Shown: positions 16,474 through 25,894 of the stretch, in pieces
How the letters are laid out: each line of letters opens with the position of its first letter
Numbering within the stretch: the first letter of the stretch is position 1
DNA from: Oscillospiraceae bacterium
GTDB taxonomy: Bacteria; Bacillota; Clostridia; Oscillospirales; Oscillospiraceae
NCBI GenBank assembly: GCA_017621795.1
Contig: JAGASJ010000102.1
Span: 1-51,145 of the forward strand
Length of the DNA stretch: 51,145 nt
Direction of reading: 5' to 3'
Position numbers and translations under genes: made by a program
Notes under the pieces: model-generated
The model's input: only the letters and a program-made list of their open reading frames with translations
Told to the model about the DNA's origin: nothing
The model's database searches: none

Positions 16474-18528
16474 TTAAGCCTCTTCGGAAACTTCCTCAGC
16501 AGCAGCTTCAACAGTCTCTTCTGCAGCGACCTCAGCAGCTTCTTCCGCAGCTTCTACAGTCTCTTCGGCAGCTTCTACAGTCTCTTCGGCAGCTTCTTCA
16601 GCTTCCTCTTCCTGCAGCAGAGCACGGATGGACAGAGAGATGCGCTTATTCTCAGCATCCACTTCGGTGATCTTTACCTGGACTTCCTGACCCTCGGCCA
16701 GTACGTCCTCAGGCTTGCCGATACGCTTGTTGGCGATCTGAGAAATGTGAATCAGGCCGTCAACGCCGGGGATGATCTCAGCAAATGCACCGAAGTTCAT
16801 CAGCTTTACGATCTTGGCATCCACCACATCACCCACATTGTAGTTCATCATAAACTTGTTCCAGGGGTTCATCTCGGCAGTCTTGTAGCCCAAGGAAATC
16901 TTATGCTTAGCAGCATCAAAGGAAATTACGTATACATCCAGCTCATCACCAACACTGACAACATCGGCGGGAGTCTTGATGCGGTTCCAGCTCAGCTCGG
17001 AAACGTGAACCATACCGTCCACACCACCGATATCCACGAATGCGCCGTAAGAAGTCAGGGACTTGACAACGCCGTGATACTTAGCGCCTTCCTGGATCTC
17101 GTTCCAAATCTTCTCCTGAGCAGCCTTGCGGGATTCAGCAGAAACTGCACGGATAGAGCCGATCACACGGCGGCGAGCACGGTTAACCTCGGTAATCTTC
17201 ATCTGTACCTTCTGACCGACCATTGCGGACATATCGCCGCCCTTAGCCACGTCAGACTGAGAAGCAGGAATGAACACGCGGATGCCCTTTACATTGGCAA
17301 CCAGGCCACCCTTGTTTTCTTCCGTGATGACAGCGTCTACCACAGTCTTCTCTTCGCACCAGGTAGCCAGATCATCCCATACCTTCATGCCGTCCAGCTT
17401 CTTCTTGGACAGCTGGCAGGTGCCCTCCTGATCGTTCACACGAACAACGAACACCTCGATCTCATCGCCAACCTTCAGGATATCCTCGGGCTTAACGGTG
17501 GGATCTGCGCTGACTTCATCATACGGGATGTAGCCGGCGTGCTTGGTGCCCAGATCGATCTGGACTTCGGTGGTGCCAATACCTGTTACGATACCGGTAA
17601 CTTTATCTCCTGTATTTAAAGTCTTGATGGACTGCTCAAGAAGTGCTTCAAAGCTTTCCTCCTGTATAGCCTCAGCATTGATAATTTCGCTCATAGTCTT
17701 GTTGACCTCCTTTATAATCCACGCAGGTGTTGATGCACCCGCAGTGATTCCAACTTCTGTTGCACCCTCAAAAAAGCCCGGGACAAGCTCATCAGCATTG
17801 TCTACCATTACAACTTTATCGCAGTGCTCCCGGCAAATGGATGCCAACCGATTAGTATTAGAGCTGTGGGTATCCCCCACAACGACCATCGCCTGACATA
17901 CAGCGCTTAGCTTCGCTGCCTCATTTTGCCGAAACTCAGTAGCTTTACATATTGTATCAAATATTTTTAAATTAGTAAACTGTTTTTTTGCTATTTCGCA
18001 GCAAATTTTCCACAAACTTTCAGTGGATGTTGTCTGACAAACCATACAAATTGGCAAATCTGATCTGCTTTCCTCGGATTTTGCCCATTGCAGCAATTCA
18101 TCAGCAGTTTCAAAAATCTCACAATGGCTGCACCAACCTGCAATACCCTGAACCTCAGGATGGGTTCTCGTTCCGATTACAATGGGAAGGCGACCCTCCT
18201 GTTCCGCATCTGCCACAATGTTATGGATCCGCTTCACAAAGGGGCAGGTTGCATCCACAATATTTGCACCCTGCTGCTCCAATATCTCCTGAACGGCTTT
18301 GGATATTCCATGCGAACGGATGATCACCGTCTGACCGCACTGCGCCTGTGTGGGATCTTCAATCACATGCACACCCATCTCTGCAAAATGCGCAACCGCG
18401 TGACGGTTGTGAATGATCGGCCCCAAGGTAACAACGTCATCATCCCTCTTTGCCGACTGTTCTACCATTTGGACTGCACGGTTCACACCAAAACAGAACC
18501 CTGCGTTTTTTGCGACTGTAATACTCAT
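16474..18528 (-). CDS. ispH: IspH (HMBPP reductase) fused to four S1 RNA-binding domains
   Basis: A 684-residue bifunctional protein of a type known in Clostridia. The N-terminal IspH part (1-285) makes IPP/DMAPP in the last MEP pathway step. Its three cluster cysteines are C12 (AGFCFGV), C95 (DATCPFV) and C194 (DTICKAT), with H40, H73, H123 and E125 around the active site. The C-terminal part has four S1 domains at about 298-370, 385-455, 470-545 and 560-635, the last two best conserved (SYGAFVDIGGVDGMVHVSE, NFGAFAEIIPGVDGLIHIS). It ends in an Ala/Glu-rich tail containing a perfect 21-bp tandem duplication. Its ATG overlaps the cmk stop (ATGA). Confidence 0.95.
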   Translation of the reverse strand: MSITVAKNAGFCFGVNRAVQMVEQSAKRDDDVVTLGPIIHNRHAVAHFAEMGVHVIEDPTQAQCGQTVIIRSHGISKAVQEILEQQGANIVDATCPFVKRIHNIVADAEQEGRLPIVIGTRTHPEVQGIAGWCSHCEIFETADELLQWAKSEESRSDLPICMVCQTTSTESLWKICCEIAKKQFTNLKIFDTICKATEFRQNEAAKLSAVCQAMVVVGDTHSSNTNRLASICREHCDKVVMVDNADELVPGFFEGATEVGITAGASTPAWIIKEVNKTMSEIINAEAIQEESFEALLEQSIKTLNTGDKVTGIVTGIGTTEVQIDLGTKHAGYIPYDEVSADPTVKPEDILKVGDEIEVFVVRVNDQEGTCQLSKKKLDGMKVWDDLATWCEEKTVVDAVITEENKGGLVANVKGIRVFIPASQSDVAKGGDMSAMVGQKVQMKITEVNRARRRVIGSIRAVSAESRKAAQEKIWNEIQEGAKYHGVVKSLTSYGAFVDIGGVDGMVHVSELSWNRIKTPADVVSVGDELDVYVISFDAAKHKISLGYKTAEMNPWNKFMMNYNVGDVVDAKIVKLMNFGAFAEIIPGVDGLIHISQIANKRIGKPEDVLAEGQEVQVKITEVDAENKRISLSIRALLQEEEAEEAAEETVEAAEETVEAAEEAAEVAAEETVEAAAEEVSEEA

Positions 18529-19205
18529 AGCCCAATTTTTTCCCGGATAATGCTCTTCATCGCCTGAACGACGCCATCAACATCCAGTTCAGAGGTATCC
18601 AGCTTAATGGAATCCCTGCACATTTTAAGAGGCGCGATTGCACGATGGGTATCCTGATAATCCCGCTGTACAATATCCTTGAGCACTACATCATAATTCG
18701 ACTTTTGACCTTTTTCCTGCAGTTCTTCACAACGGCGTTTTGCACGCACTTCCGGTGCCGCTGTAAGAAAGATCTTCACGTCTGCCTTGGGAAGCACCAC
18801 ACTGCCAATATCCCGTCCGTCCATAATCACATTGTGCTGACGCGCCACCTCGCGCTGCATTTCCAGCAGCATTTCACGCACTACGGCATGGGCGGAAACC
18901 AAAGAAGATTTAATGGAAATATCCGGTGTGCGGATGTCGTTTGTAACATCCATACCGTTCATAATCATGTGCTGCTCGCCGTTTTCGTCATATTCAATTT
19001 CTACCGTCAGCTCATCAATGTAGCGTTCTACACCGTCTGTATCCTTGGGACTTACGCCAAGCAAGTCCAAAAAATAAGCAACGGTACGATAAATAGCGCC
19101 GGTATCTACATAATAAAAGCCCAATTCTTTCGCAAGGCGTTTTGCAATCGTGCTCTTTCCCGCACCGGCGGGACCATCAATTGCAATGGCATAGGTTTTG
19201 GCCAT
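18525..19205 (-). CDS. cmk: Cytidylate kinase
   Basis: A 226-residue (d)CMP kinase. The P-loop is IDGPAGAGKSTIAKRLA (residues 9-25), then YVDTGAIYRTVA. The CMP-binding insert contains GRDIGSVVLPKADVKIFLTA, and the lid region has RDYQDTHRAIAPL. AAGGAAGGG lies upstream. The order cmk then ispH-S1 is conserved in Clostridia and parallels cmk-rpsA in proteobacteria. Confidence 0.95.
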   Translation of the reverse strand: MAKTYAIAIDGPAGAGKSTIAKRLAKELGFYYVDTGAIYRTVAYFLDLLGVSPKDTDGVERYIDELTVEIEYDENGEQHMIMNGMDVTNDIRTPDISIKSSLVSAHAVVREMLLEMQREVARQHNVIMDGRDIGSVVLPKADVKIFLTAAPEVRAKRRCEELQEKGQKSNYDVVLKDIVQRDYQDTHRAIAPLKMCRDSIKLDTSELDVDGVVQAMKSIIREKIGL

Positions 19206-19230
19206 AATCGTGTAACCCTTCCTTTATGTC

Positions 19231-20268
19231 TTATTGATTTCGAAGCTTTGCAAGTGCGGCAGCCTCCCGCTGCACCACCTGCTCCGGAGTTAATCCTAAA
19301 CTGTTTCCAACCTGCGTTGGAGTCATCGGTGCGCCGCCCTCCAGGCCAAAGCGCATAGTAAGAAGCTTTGCATCTGTTTCCGAAAGCCCGGAAAGCAGCT
19401 CTGCAATTTGCTGGCGAAGCCGGAAGTAGGCCGTATCCTCAACCGCCTGATCATCCTCAGGTGAGGGCTCCGGTTCTTTTTGTGCTTCATGAGCGCGTTC
19501 CACGTTGCGGGCAGTGATCACCATTTTTTCAATCACATTGACTTCTTCCACGCTTATGTGCATTGCCTCAGCAATCTCTTCTGCCACCGCGTTACGCCCC
19601 AGCTCCGCAAGCAGGCGCTGATCAACATCCAGATAGTCTTCCATATCCTGCCGCAGTTTTTGCCCTGCGCCGCTGTCACGGGCCTGCTGTATCACAATCC
19701 GCGCCATATACCGGGAAATGAAGCCTTGGGAATACTCCGAAAAATCTCCCTTTTCATAACTCAAAAGGCTTTGCCACAGACCCATACTGCCTTCCTGAAT
19801 CAAATCCAACAGAAGTACACCGTGCCCTGTGTAGGAAAACGCGGTTTCCACAACACGGCTTAGGGAAAGGGTAACGATCTGCTCTGCCAAATGCTGTTTG
19901 CCTGCGGCATATTCCTCAGCAAGCAGCTGCACATCACCGGCAGCAGGTGTGAATGCCAGCTCTTGTAAATACAGCTTCAGCGGATCATTTTCATCCAATC
20001 CGCAGGTAACATCTCCTGTATACGCCAACTGCGCTTCCTGTTTTAAACGCAATGCATCGCTGCCCGAAAGTGTGATCGGTGGCAGGTCGGAAACATCCAG
20101 TAAAATACGATGATTCTCTATAAACTGAAGAGCCTCATCAAATTCAATTGGATCCTCCCCCTCAGTCAGAGTCAAAAACCGCGCAGCCGAAAATGTTGCC
20201 CCAACAGGAAGCTTCTTAAGCTCCAACATCCACGGAGCATCATCAAATGTAATGTCAAGCATATTCAA
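19231..20268 (-). CDS. Degenerate sigma-70-like protein
   Basis: A 345-residue protein with sigma-70 layout but eroded motifs. Region 1.2 survives as ENDPLKLYLQELAF (about residues 92-105). Region 2 starts well (LLLDLIQEGSMGLWQSLLSYE, about 150-170), but the -10-reading part is replaced by YSQGFISRYMARIVIQQARDS where active factors have FSTYATWWIRQAI. Region 4 keeps LTMRFGLEGG and a helix-turn-helix outline ending QVVQREAAALAKL. The first 90 residues are unlike sigma factors. It starts with TTG, overlapping the RpoD-like stop by 4 bp (TTGA), with GGAGG ten bases upstream. It could be a divergent sigma factor, a regulator or a sigma decoy. Confidence 0.7.
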   Translation of the reverse strand: MNMLDITFDDAPWMLELKKLPVGATFSAARFLTLTEGEDPIEFDEALQFIENHRILLDVSDLPPITLSGSDALRLKQEAQLAYTGDVTCGLDENDPLKLYLQELAFTPAAGDVQLLAEEYAAGKQHLAEQIVTLSLSRVVETAFSYTGHGVLLLDLIQEGSMGLWQSLLSYEKGDFSEYSQGFISRYMARIVIQQARDSGAGQKLRQDMEDYLDVDQRLLAELGRNAVAEEIAEAMHISVEEVNVIEKMVITARNVERAHEAQKEPEPSPEDDQAVEDTAYFRLRQQIAELLSGLSETDAKLLTMRFGLEGGAPMTPTQVGNSLGLTPEQVVQREAAALAKLRNQ

Positions 20269-21131
20269 TCTAAATAATCCTCCAGTCCGAAATCGGCACC
20301 GATTTTCTTCAGCTTAGCAATGGCCTCATGCTCCACCTGCCGCACACGTTCTTTAGAAATAGAAAGGCGCTTTGCAATTTGTTCCAACGAGCACGGCTCA
20401 TCTCCTGTCATACCATATCGAAGCCTGAGCACCTGCTGCTGTCTGCTTGTAAGCATAGAAAGCATATTTTCCATTGTGTTACGAAGCTCACGGCGCACCA
20501 ATTCCTCCTGAGGTTGGGGCGCATGCAGATCTTCCAATAAAGCCGCAAGCCCATCCTCCCCGTCTTCCCCAATAGGCGCATCAATGGAGTACACCTGCGG
20601 AAATACAGAAAGCAACTGACTAACTTTCTCCTGGTCCATATTACAGTGCGCAGCAAGGGTCTGAAGATCCGGCTCATATCCACACATCTGGGTAAGCTCA
20701 CTTTTTGCCTGCAAAACCTTATAAATTTTTTCAGCAGTATAATGAGGCACCCGGATCAGACCGCTATGATCCGCAAAGCAGCGCGCTACCCCCTGGCGAA
20801 TCCATTTGGTTGCGTATGTAGAGAAGCGCACATCCCGTGTATAATCAAATTTTCGGGCAGCGGCAATAAGTCCAATACTGCCCTCCTGAATCAAATCCAA
20901 AAGCGGCACACCTCTGCCGGCGTATTCTCTGGCAACAGATACGACCAAGCGTAAATTGGAGCTGACCATTTTTTTAATGGCCTCCTCGTTCCCCTGGGCA
21001 CAGTCCATTGCCAAGGCCCGCTCTTCGTCTGCAGATAGCCGGGGATAAAGCCGAATATCCCGCATATACTGCCCAATGCTGTCTTCACATACAGCACCAC
21101 TATTTTGTTCGGGTGTTAAAACAGCCGACAT
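20265..21131 (-). CDS. RNA polymerase sigma factor, RpoD/SigA family
   Basis: A 288-residue sigma factor with regions 1.2 (DSIGQYMRDIRLYPRLSADEE), 2 (LLDLIQEGSIGLIAAARKF, then FSTYATKWIRQGVARCFAD), 3 and 4 (RLRYGMTGDEPCSLEQIAKRLSISKERVRQVEHEAIAKL). There is no region 1.1. Region 2.4/3.0 reads IRVPHY where vegetative factors usually have IRIPVHM. Its place after dnaG is that of the housekeeping rpoD, but the short length and altered motif also allow an alternative RpoD-like factor. The start ATG shares one base with the dnaG stop. Confidence 0.85.
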   Translation of the reverse strand: MSAVLTPEQNSGAVCEDSIGQYMRDIRLYPRLSADEERALAMDCAQGNEEAIKKMVSSNLRLVVSVAREYAGRGVPLLDLIQEGSIGLIAAARKFDYTRDVRFSTYATKWIRQGVARCFADHSGLIRVPHYTAEKIYKVLQAKSELTQMCGYEPDLQTLAAHCNMDQEKVSQLLSVFPQVYSIDAPIGEDGEDGLAALLEDLHAPQPQEELVRRELRNTMENMLSMLTSRQQQVLRLRYGMTGDEPCSLEQIAKRLSISKERVRQVEHEAIAKLKKIGADFGLEDYLD

Positions 21132-22882
21132 TATTTCGTTCCTTTGCTTTCTTTAAGTTTATTGCGAAAAGCCATCAAATCCTCATCAGAGGACACCTCC
21201 GATGCCTGATTGGCTTTTAAAATCGTGGATATGCAATCGTGGAATGCTTCCATATTCAGCGGTCCTTCCCGCCTCTGACACAGCCCAACCACGTGACTCA
21301 TTTCCTCGGCAGTCAGGTCTGTAAGACCTGCCAGCGTGACCTCCAATCCCTGACGGTGCATCTGTATCAGCTGGTCATAAACCTTGCCCAGCAGTGGGAC
21401 AGAGAATTTTGTTCCGTCAAACGTCTTGTATTCATCCATCACGGACGGGTCCAACAGTGCCATTGCAATCGCGCCTTCTTCCGCCATTGCAGAGCGCATA
21501 TTATCATAACGGATCGTGCGTGCTTTCGGCTGCAAGTTTCGGACCGGTGCAAGGTCTATTTTTTCCTGCTGCTTTTTTTGCTGAAGTTGACGACGTTTAT
21601 ATGCCTTGCCGACCTCTATCTTCACTGCTTCAGGGGCAACACCTGCACTCTCGGCTATACGCGCGCCATAAACCTCCCGCTGGATCGAGCTTCCCAGTGT
21701 GCTGATCAGGTCCGCGCACTCCTGCACATAGCGCACCTTCTGATCATCCTGATTGATATCATATTTGCGTCTTATGGCATTAAGCTGATATTCCACGCGG
21801 TTAGAAGAATCCTCAAGCAAAATGCGGAACTTATCCGCACCGAATTTTTTAAGGTATTCGTCAGGATCCTTTGCATCTTTCATTTGCAGGACCTTGACGC
21901 GAATTCCCGCCTTCTCCAAGATAGGAATTGCCCGTCGTGTGGCACGCTGCCCGGCTTCATCGGCGTCATAAATCAGCACGACCTGTTCCACATATCGGCT
22001 GATCAATGTGGCGTGTTCTTCTGTCAGGCTTGTTCCAAGGGATGCCACTGCGCAATCAAATCCGTATTGGTGCAGTGCGATGGCATCCATATAGCCCTCC
22101 ACCAAAATCAGGTATCCCAAAGTGCTTTTTTTAGCATAATTCAAACCAAACAGGTTCCTTCTTTTGTTAAAAATGAGTGTTTCCGGAGAATTGAGGTATT
22201 TCGCGGCATCCGCATCCTTATTGTTCATAATCCGACCGCCAAACCCAATGATATTCCCGCGAACATCAATAATGGGAAACATCAGGCGGTCACGGAAACG
22301 GTCAAAAATGTTGCCGTTCTTACGGGAAACAGTCACCAGGCCGCTGTCGATCAGCTCCTGCTGAGTATACCCTTTTTCTGTCAGTGCCCTCACAAGCATA
22401 TCCCAGCTATCGGGGGCATAGCCGATGCCAAACTTTGTCAGTGTATTTTTGGTCATACCACGACCCACGGCATACTCCAAAGCCGCACTTCCCACAGGGG
22501 CATAAAGCTGACTGTGGAAAAACCGGGCCGCCTCTTTATGCAGTGCCCACAAACGCTCCTGCGCGCGGTATTTGCTTTGATATTGCTCATCCTCCGGCAC
22601 TTCCATACCGCTGCGTTTTGCAAGCGCACGGACCGCGTCCGGGTAGCTGAGCCCTTCCAATTCCATCATAAAATTGATGGCACCGCCACCCTTGTGACAG
22701 CCAAAGCAATAGTATATCCCCTTATCCGGTGCAACAGAGAAGGAGGCGGTTTTTTCTCCGTGAAACGGACATAGTCCAAACAAATTTGCGCCGGAACGGC
22801 GTAATGTAACATACTGCCCAACTACATCCTCAATGGGATTACGGGCGATCAGTTCGTCAATAAAGGACTGTGGAAAAGCCAC
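21131..22882 (-). CDS. dnaG: DNA primase
   Basis: A 583-residue primase that makes RNA primers at the replication fork. The N-terminal zinc finger has LCPFHGEKTASFSV and YYCFGCHKGG (CHC2 type, about residues 37-65). The TOPRIM core shows LILVEGYMDAIAL and LIYDADEAGQRAT (about 255-320). The C-terminal helicase-binding part is weakly conserved. Translation starts at GTG, with GGAGG seven bases upstream. It is followed directly by the RpoD-like gene, the classical macromolecular synthesis arrangement. Confidence 0.95.
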   Translation of the reverse strand: MAFPQSFIDELIARNPIEDVVGQYVTLRRSGANLFGLCPFHGEKTASFSVAPDKGIYYCFGCHKGGGAINFMMELEGLSYPDAVRALAKRSGMEVPEDEQYQSKYRAQERLWALHKEAARFFHSQLYAPVGSAALEYAVGRGMTKNTLTKFGIGYAPDSWDMLVRALTEKGYTQQELIDSGLVTVSRKNGNIFDRFRDRLMFPIIDVRGNIIGFGGRIMNNKDADAAKYLNSPETLIFNKRRNLFGLNYAKKSTLGYLILVEGYMDAIALHQYGFDCAVASLGTSLTEEHATLISRYVEQVVLIYDADEAGQRATRRAIPILEKAGIRVKVLQMKDAKDPDEYLKKFGADKFRILLEDSSNRVEYQLNAIRRKYDINQDDQKVRYVQECADLISTLGSSIQREVYGARIAESAGVAPEAVKIEVGKAYKRRQLQQKKQQEKIDLAPVRNLQPKARTIRYDNMRSAMAEEGAIAMALLDPSVMDEYKTFDGTKFSVPLLGKVYDQLIQMHRQGLEVTLAGLTDLTAEEMSHVVGLCQRREGPLNMEAFHDCISTILKANQASEVSSDEDLMAFRNKLKESKGTK

Positions 22883-22925
22883 TTCCTTCCCTCCTTTCGG
22901 TATCTTAATGATGGATTATAACACA

Positions 22926-23939
22926 TTATCCGCGGGTATGCCAACCCATGGGAATAAATAATTCGGTATACTTGTCTATAGCATAATGATCTGTCATACC
23001 TGCAATGTAATCGCACACGATGCGCTCCAGTCCGTCGAAGGACATCTGCGGCTGAAAATCCGGCGGCAAGGCGTGTGGATTATTGAAATAGTAGTCATAC
23101 AGTCTTTTGAGCATAGACTGTGCTTTATTCTCCTGCCCCTTTGCGATAGGGTTGCGGTATACTTTTTCAAAAAGGAAGCTTCGCAGCTCCTGAAGGGCAA
23201 TATCTACCTCCTGAGAAAGCTGGATAACGCCTGATTCTCTGGATGTGTTGATCAGGTCACATGTAAGGCTGTTCACCCGTTCAGAATGAATGGTGCCAAG
23301 AACCCTGCTGATGCTCTTGGGAATATCCTCATTGCTCAGGATACCGCCCCTGATTGCATCATCTATATCATGATTGACGTATGCAAAACGATCACAATAC
23401 CGCACGATTTGACCCTCCAGGGTCTCAGGAATATGTTCACCGGTATGGCCCAATATGCCCATCCGTACCTCGTATGTCAGGTTCAGACCTTCTCCGTTTT
23501 TTTCAAGCACGTCCACCACCCGAAGGCTCTGCTCGTTATGGTAAAAGGGTTTTCCAAGACATTCACTCAGCGCACCCTCCCCTGCGTGTCCAAAGGGGGT
23601 ATGGCCCAAATCGTGCCCCATTGCAATCGCCTCTGTCAGATCCTCATTGAGATTTAGTGCCCTTGCAACAGTACGGGCGATCCGGGAGACCTCAATGGTA
23701 TGGGTCATACGGGTACGGTAGTGGTCACCCTCCGGGCTTAAAAACACCTGCGTTTTGTGCATCAAGCGGCGAAAGGATTTACAGTGTACAATCCGGTCGG
23801 TATCCCGCTGATATGCGGTACGAACATCGTCGTCCGCAATCTCTTCCGGGAAAAGACGCCCCTGGCTTTCATCCGAAAAAGCCGCACGTTCATCCAGCCG
23901 TATATGCTCCTGATGCTCTAAAATATGCCGCAGCTCCAT
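22926..23939 (-). CDS. dGTPase-like HD-domain triphosphohydrolase
   Basis: A 337-residue member of the dGTP triphosphohydrolase family, which cleaves dNTPs to nucleoside and triphosphate. The metal-binding HD pattern is seen as HKTQVF, RTRMTHTIEVSRIARTVAR, then GHDLGHTPFGHAGE, and a later DRFAYVNHDIDDA. This short form, close to dnaG, is common in Firmicutes. GAGGTG precedes the ATG, and the YigZ stop is 11 bp upstream. Confidence 0.92.
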   Translation of the reverse strand: MELRHILEHQEHIRLDERAAFSDESQGRLFPEEIADDDVRTAYQRDTDRIVHCKSFRRLMHKTQVFLSPEGDHYRTRMTHTIEVSRIARTVARALNLNEDLTEAIAMGHDLGHTPFGHAGEGALSECLGKPFYHNEQSLRVVDVLEKNGEGLNLTYEVRMGILGHTGEHIPETLEGQIVRYCDRFAYVNHDIDDAIRGGILSNEDIPKSISRVLGTIHSERVNSLTCDLINTSRESGVIQLSQEVDIALQELRSFLFEKVYRNPIAKGQENKAQSMLKRLYDYYFNNPHALPPDFQPQMSFDGLERIVCDYIAGMTDHYAIDKYTELFIPMGWHTRG

Positions 23940-23950
23940 ATCATCACCTC

Positions 23951-24574
23951 TTAAACCGGGAAAGCACGATATTCCTGACCGGTTTGCATTCCTTCCACTG
24001 TACCGGAGGTCATATCTACGATGCGTTCCAAAAAAGCATCGGCATTCCCCTGCGCCATCAAAATTTCCAGTTCTACCTCTGCCCCAAATTGGGTATCTCG
24101 GATGATCCCTTCAAATGCTTCAGCCTCCAGCTTTACCCGCTCGTAGAAGTTGTAAGGACAAGGTAAATAAATCACAGACCAAACCCGTTTCATGGATTTA
24201 CCTGCCGCGTCGATCGCGATTTTAGCACCCTTTGTGTATGCGCGCACCAAGCCGCCAGCGCCAAGCAGTGTTCCGCCAAAGTATCGAGTAACAACGCATA
24301 CAACGTTATAGAGCCCTTCCTTTTGCAAAACCTGCACCATTGGCATACCGGCTGTTCCGCCCGGCTCACCGTCATCGGAAAAACGCACTGCACCGTCCCG
24401 AATCACGTAGGCCCAACAATTGTGGGTGGCATCATAATGCTGTTTTTTCATTTCGGCGATGCGGTCCAAGGCATCTTGCTCTGTTTCAACCAGCCAAACA
24501 CGACCAATAAAGCGGGACTTCTTTTCAACAAATTCGTCCTCACCGTAACCGCTTGGAACAAGATATTCGTCCAA
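23951..24574 (-). CDS. YigZ/IMPACT family protein
   Basis: A 207-residue protein with the IMPACT N-terminal domain: EFVEKKSRFIGRV, CWAYVIRD, FSDDGEPGGTAGMPM, then TRYFGGTLLGAGGLVRAYTKGA. A C-terminal ferredoxin-like domain follows. Relatives bind ribosomes or regulate translation, though the bacterial role is unsettled. A TTG start (24574) is chosen: AGGAGGT ends seven bases before it, while the GTG three codons upstream lies inside that site. The resulting N-terminus MDEYLVPS also fits the family. Confidence 0.88.
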   Translation of the reverse strand: MDEYLVPSGYGEDEFVEKKSRFIGRVWLVETEQDALDRIAEMKKQHYDATHNCWAYVIRDGAVRFSDDGEPGGTAGMPMVQVLQKEGLYNVVCVVTRYFGGTLLGAGGLVRAYTKGAKIAIDAAGKSMKRVWSVIYLPCPYNFYERVKLEAEAFEGIIRDTQFGAEVELEILMAQGNADAFLERIVDMTSGTVEGMQTGQEYRAFPV

Positions 24575-24590
24575 GGACTGCACCTCCTTT

Positions 24591-25865
24591 TTATAGTTCT
24601 TTTCTGATATATGCTCTTAATTTCCCGTAAAGGATCGGATCAACAATCGTTTCTGCTTCGATGCCTTCCGCTGTATACTCTACAGCGATCACTTGTGCGC
24701 TGTTATGCAGAGTATCGACCATTCCGCCCATAGAATAAGGCAGGCAAACAACAATATGGTGGCGTGCATGTCCCAAAGCCTTCTCGATTGCCTCCAGAAG
24801 CTTGTCCATACCGATCCCCAGCTTGGCTGAGATTTTTACCACATCCTCACCAACAGGAATATCCTCAGCGGGAACCAAATCGGCTTTATTATAACAACGA
24901 AGAATTTTTGTGCCCGGTTTTGCAAGCTTTAAAATTAAGCTATCCACCACTGCAATATGCTCTTCCCGATTGGGATCGGCAGAATCGATGACGTGCAGAA
25001 GCAGGTCTGCGTATTCCAGTTCCTCCAATGTAGCCCGAAATGCGTCTACCAAATGGTGGGGAAGCTTTGCGATAAATCCAACAGTATCCGACAAAATCAC
25101 ATCCAAATTATCGGAAACAGTAAGCTGACGAGACGTAGTATCCAGGGTATCAAACAGGCGGTTATTCGCAGGGATACCTGCATCAGTCAATTGATTCAGC
25201 AGTGTAGATTTTCCCGCGTTTGTATAGCCTACAATCGCCACAACAGGCACGGAATTTTTCATTCTGCGTTCCCGCTGAACCGCACGGACCTGGCGCACCT
25301 GATCCAGCTCATTCTGCAATCTGTGAATCCGCTCCCGTATATGACGGCGGTCAGATTCCAGCTTCGTCTCACCGGGACCGCGGGTGCCGATGCCACCGCC
25401 CTGACGGGAAAGACTGATGCCCATTCCTGAAAGTCGGGGCAGCAAATATTTGTATTGCGCCAGCTCTACCTGCAGGCGCCCCTCACGGGTTTTGGCTCTT
25501 TGGGCAAAAATATCCAAAATCAGGGCAGAACGATCTAATACCGTCACGCCCAAAATTTCCTCCAATGCGCGAATTTGCCCCGGTGATAATTCATTATCGA
25601 AAATCGCCATAGTGGATTCCGTGGATACGATCAGATCCCGCACTTCCTGGGCCTTGCCGTCGCCGATAAAGCTATGGGCATCGGGTGTATGCCGATTTTG
25701 CAGTACCTTCCCGGTGCAAATACCACCGGCTGTTTCGAGCAGTGCCTCCAGCTCTGCCAGTGTTTCTTCGGAGGCTGTTTGTTCTTTTGTAAAGCAGTCG
25801 GCATTCAGCCCCACAAGGACCGCGCGCTCAATCTTTTCCTCGTTTAAACGCTCAATTCTTTCCAA
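24591..25865 (-). CDS. hflX: GTPase HflX
   Basis: A 424-residue ribosome-associated GTPase that rescues or splits stalled ribosomes. The HflX N-terminal domain contains SPGQIRALEEILGVTVLDRSALILDIFAQRAKTREG-like features and GGIGTRGPGETKLE. The G domain has G1 GYTNAGKST, G3 DTVGFIAKLP and G4 YNKAD. TTG at 25865 is preferred: GGAGG sits nine bases before it, whereas the upstream ATG (25883) is only 11 bp from the -10 box and lacks a ribosome binding site. It heads a - strand run reaching ispH. Confidence 0.92.
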   Translation of the reverse strand: MERIERLNEEKIERAVLVGLNADCFTKEQTASEETLAELEALLETAGGICTGKVLQNRHTPDAHSFIGDGKAQEVRDLIVSTESTMAIFDNELSPGQIRALEEILGVTVLDRSALILDIFAQRAKTREGRLQVELAQYKYLLPRLSGMGISLSRQGGGIGTRGPGETKLESDRRHIRERIHRLQNELDQVRQVRAVQRERRMKNSVPVVAIVGYTNAGKSTLLNQLTDAGIPANNRLFDTLDTTSRQLTVSDNLDVILSDTVGFIAKLPHHLVDAFRATLEELEYADLLLHVIDSADPNREEHIAVVDSLILKLAKPGTKILRCYNKADLVPAEDIPVGEDVVKISAKLGIGMDKLLEAIEKALGHARHHIVVCLPYSMGGMVDTLHNSAQVIAVEYTAEGIEAETIVDPILYGKLRAYIRKEL

Positions 25866-25894
25866 AGTCACATTCCTCCGCATTTTATCACTTT

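Noticed and set aside
16407-16511. N-terminal extension of the Dabb protein
   Set aside because: It would translate the operon terminator; the Dabb fold begins at MIKHIVLY with its own ribosome binding site.
16399-17619. A 406-codon open frame opposite ispH-S1
   Set aside because: It mirrors the S1 domains and acidic tail on the other strand, and crosses a strong terminator.
21239-22774. A 511-codon open frame opposite dnaG
   Set aside because: It is fully antisense to a gene with clear primase motifs, has no ribosome binding site and shows low-complexity Cys/His-rich composition typical of shadow frames.
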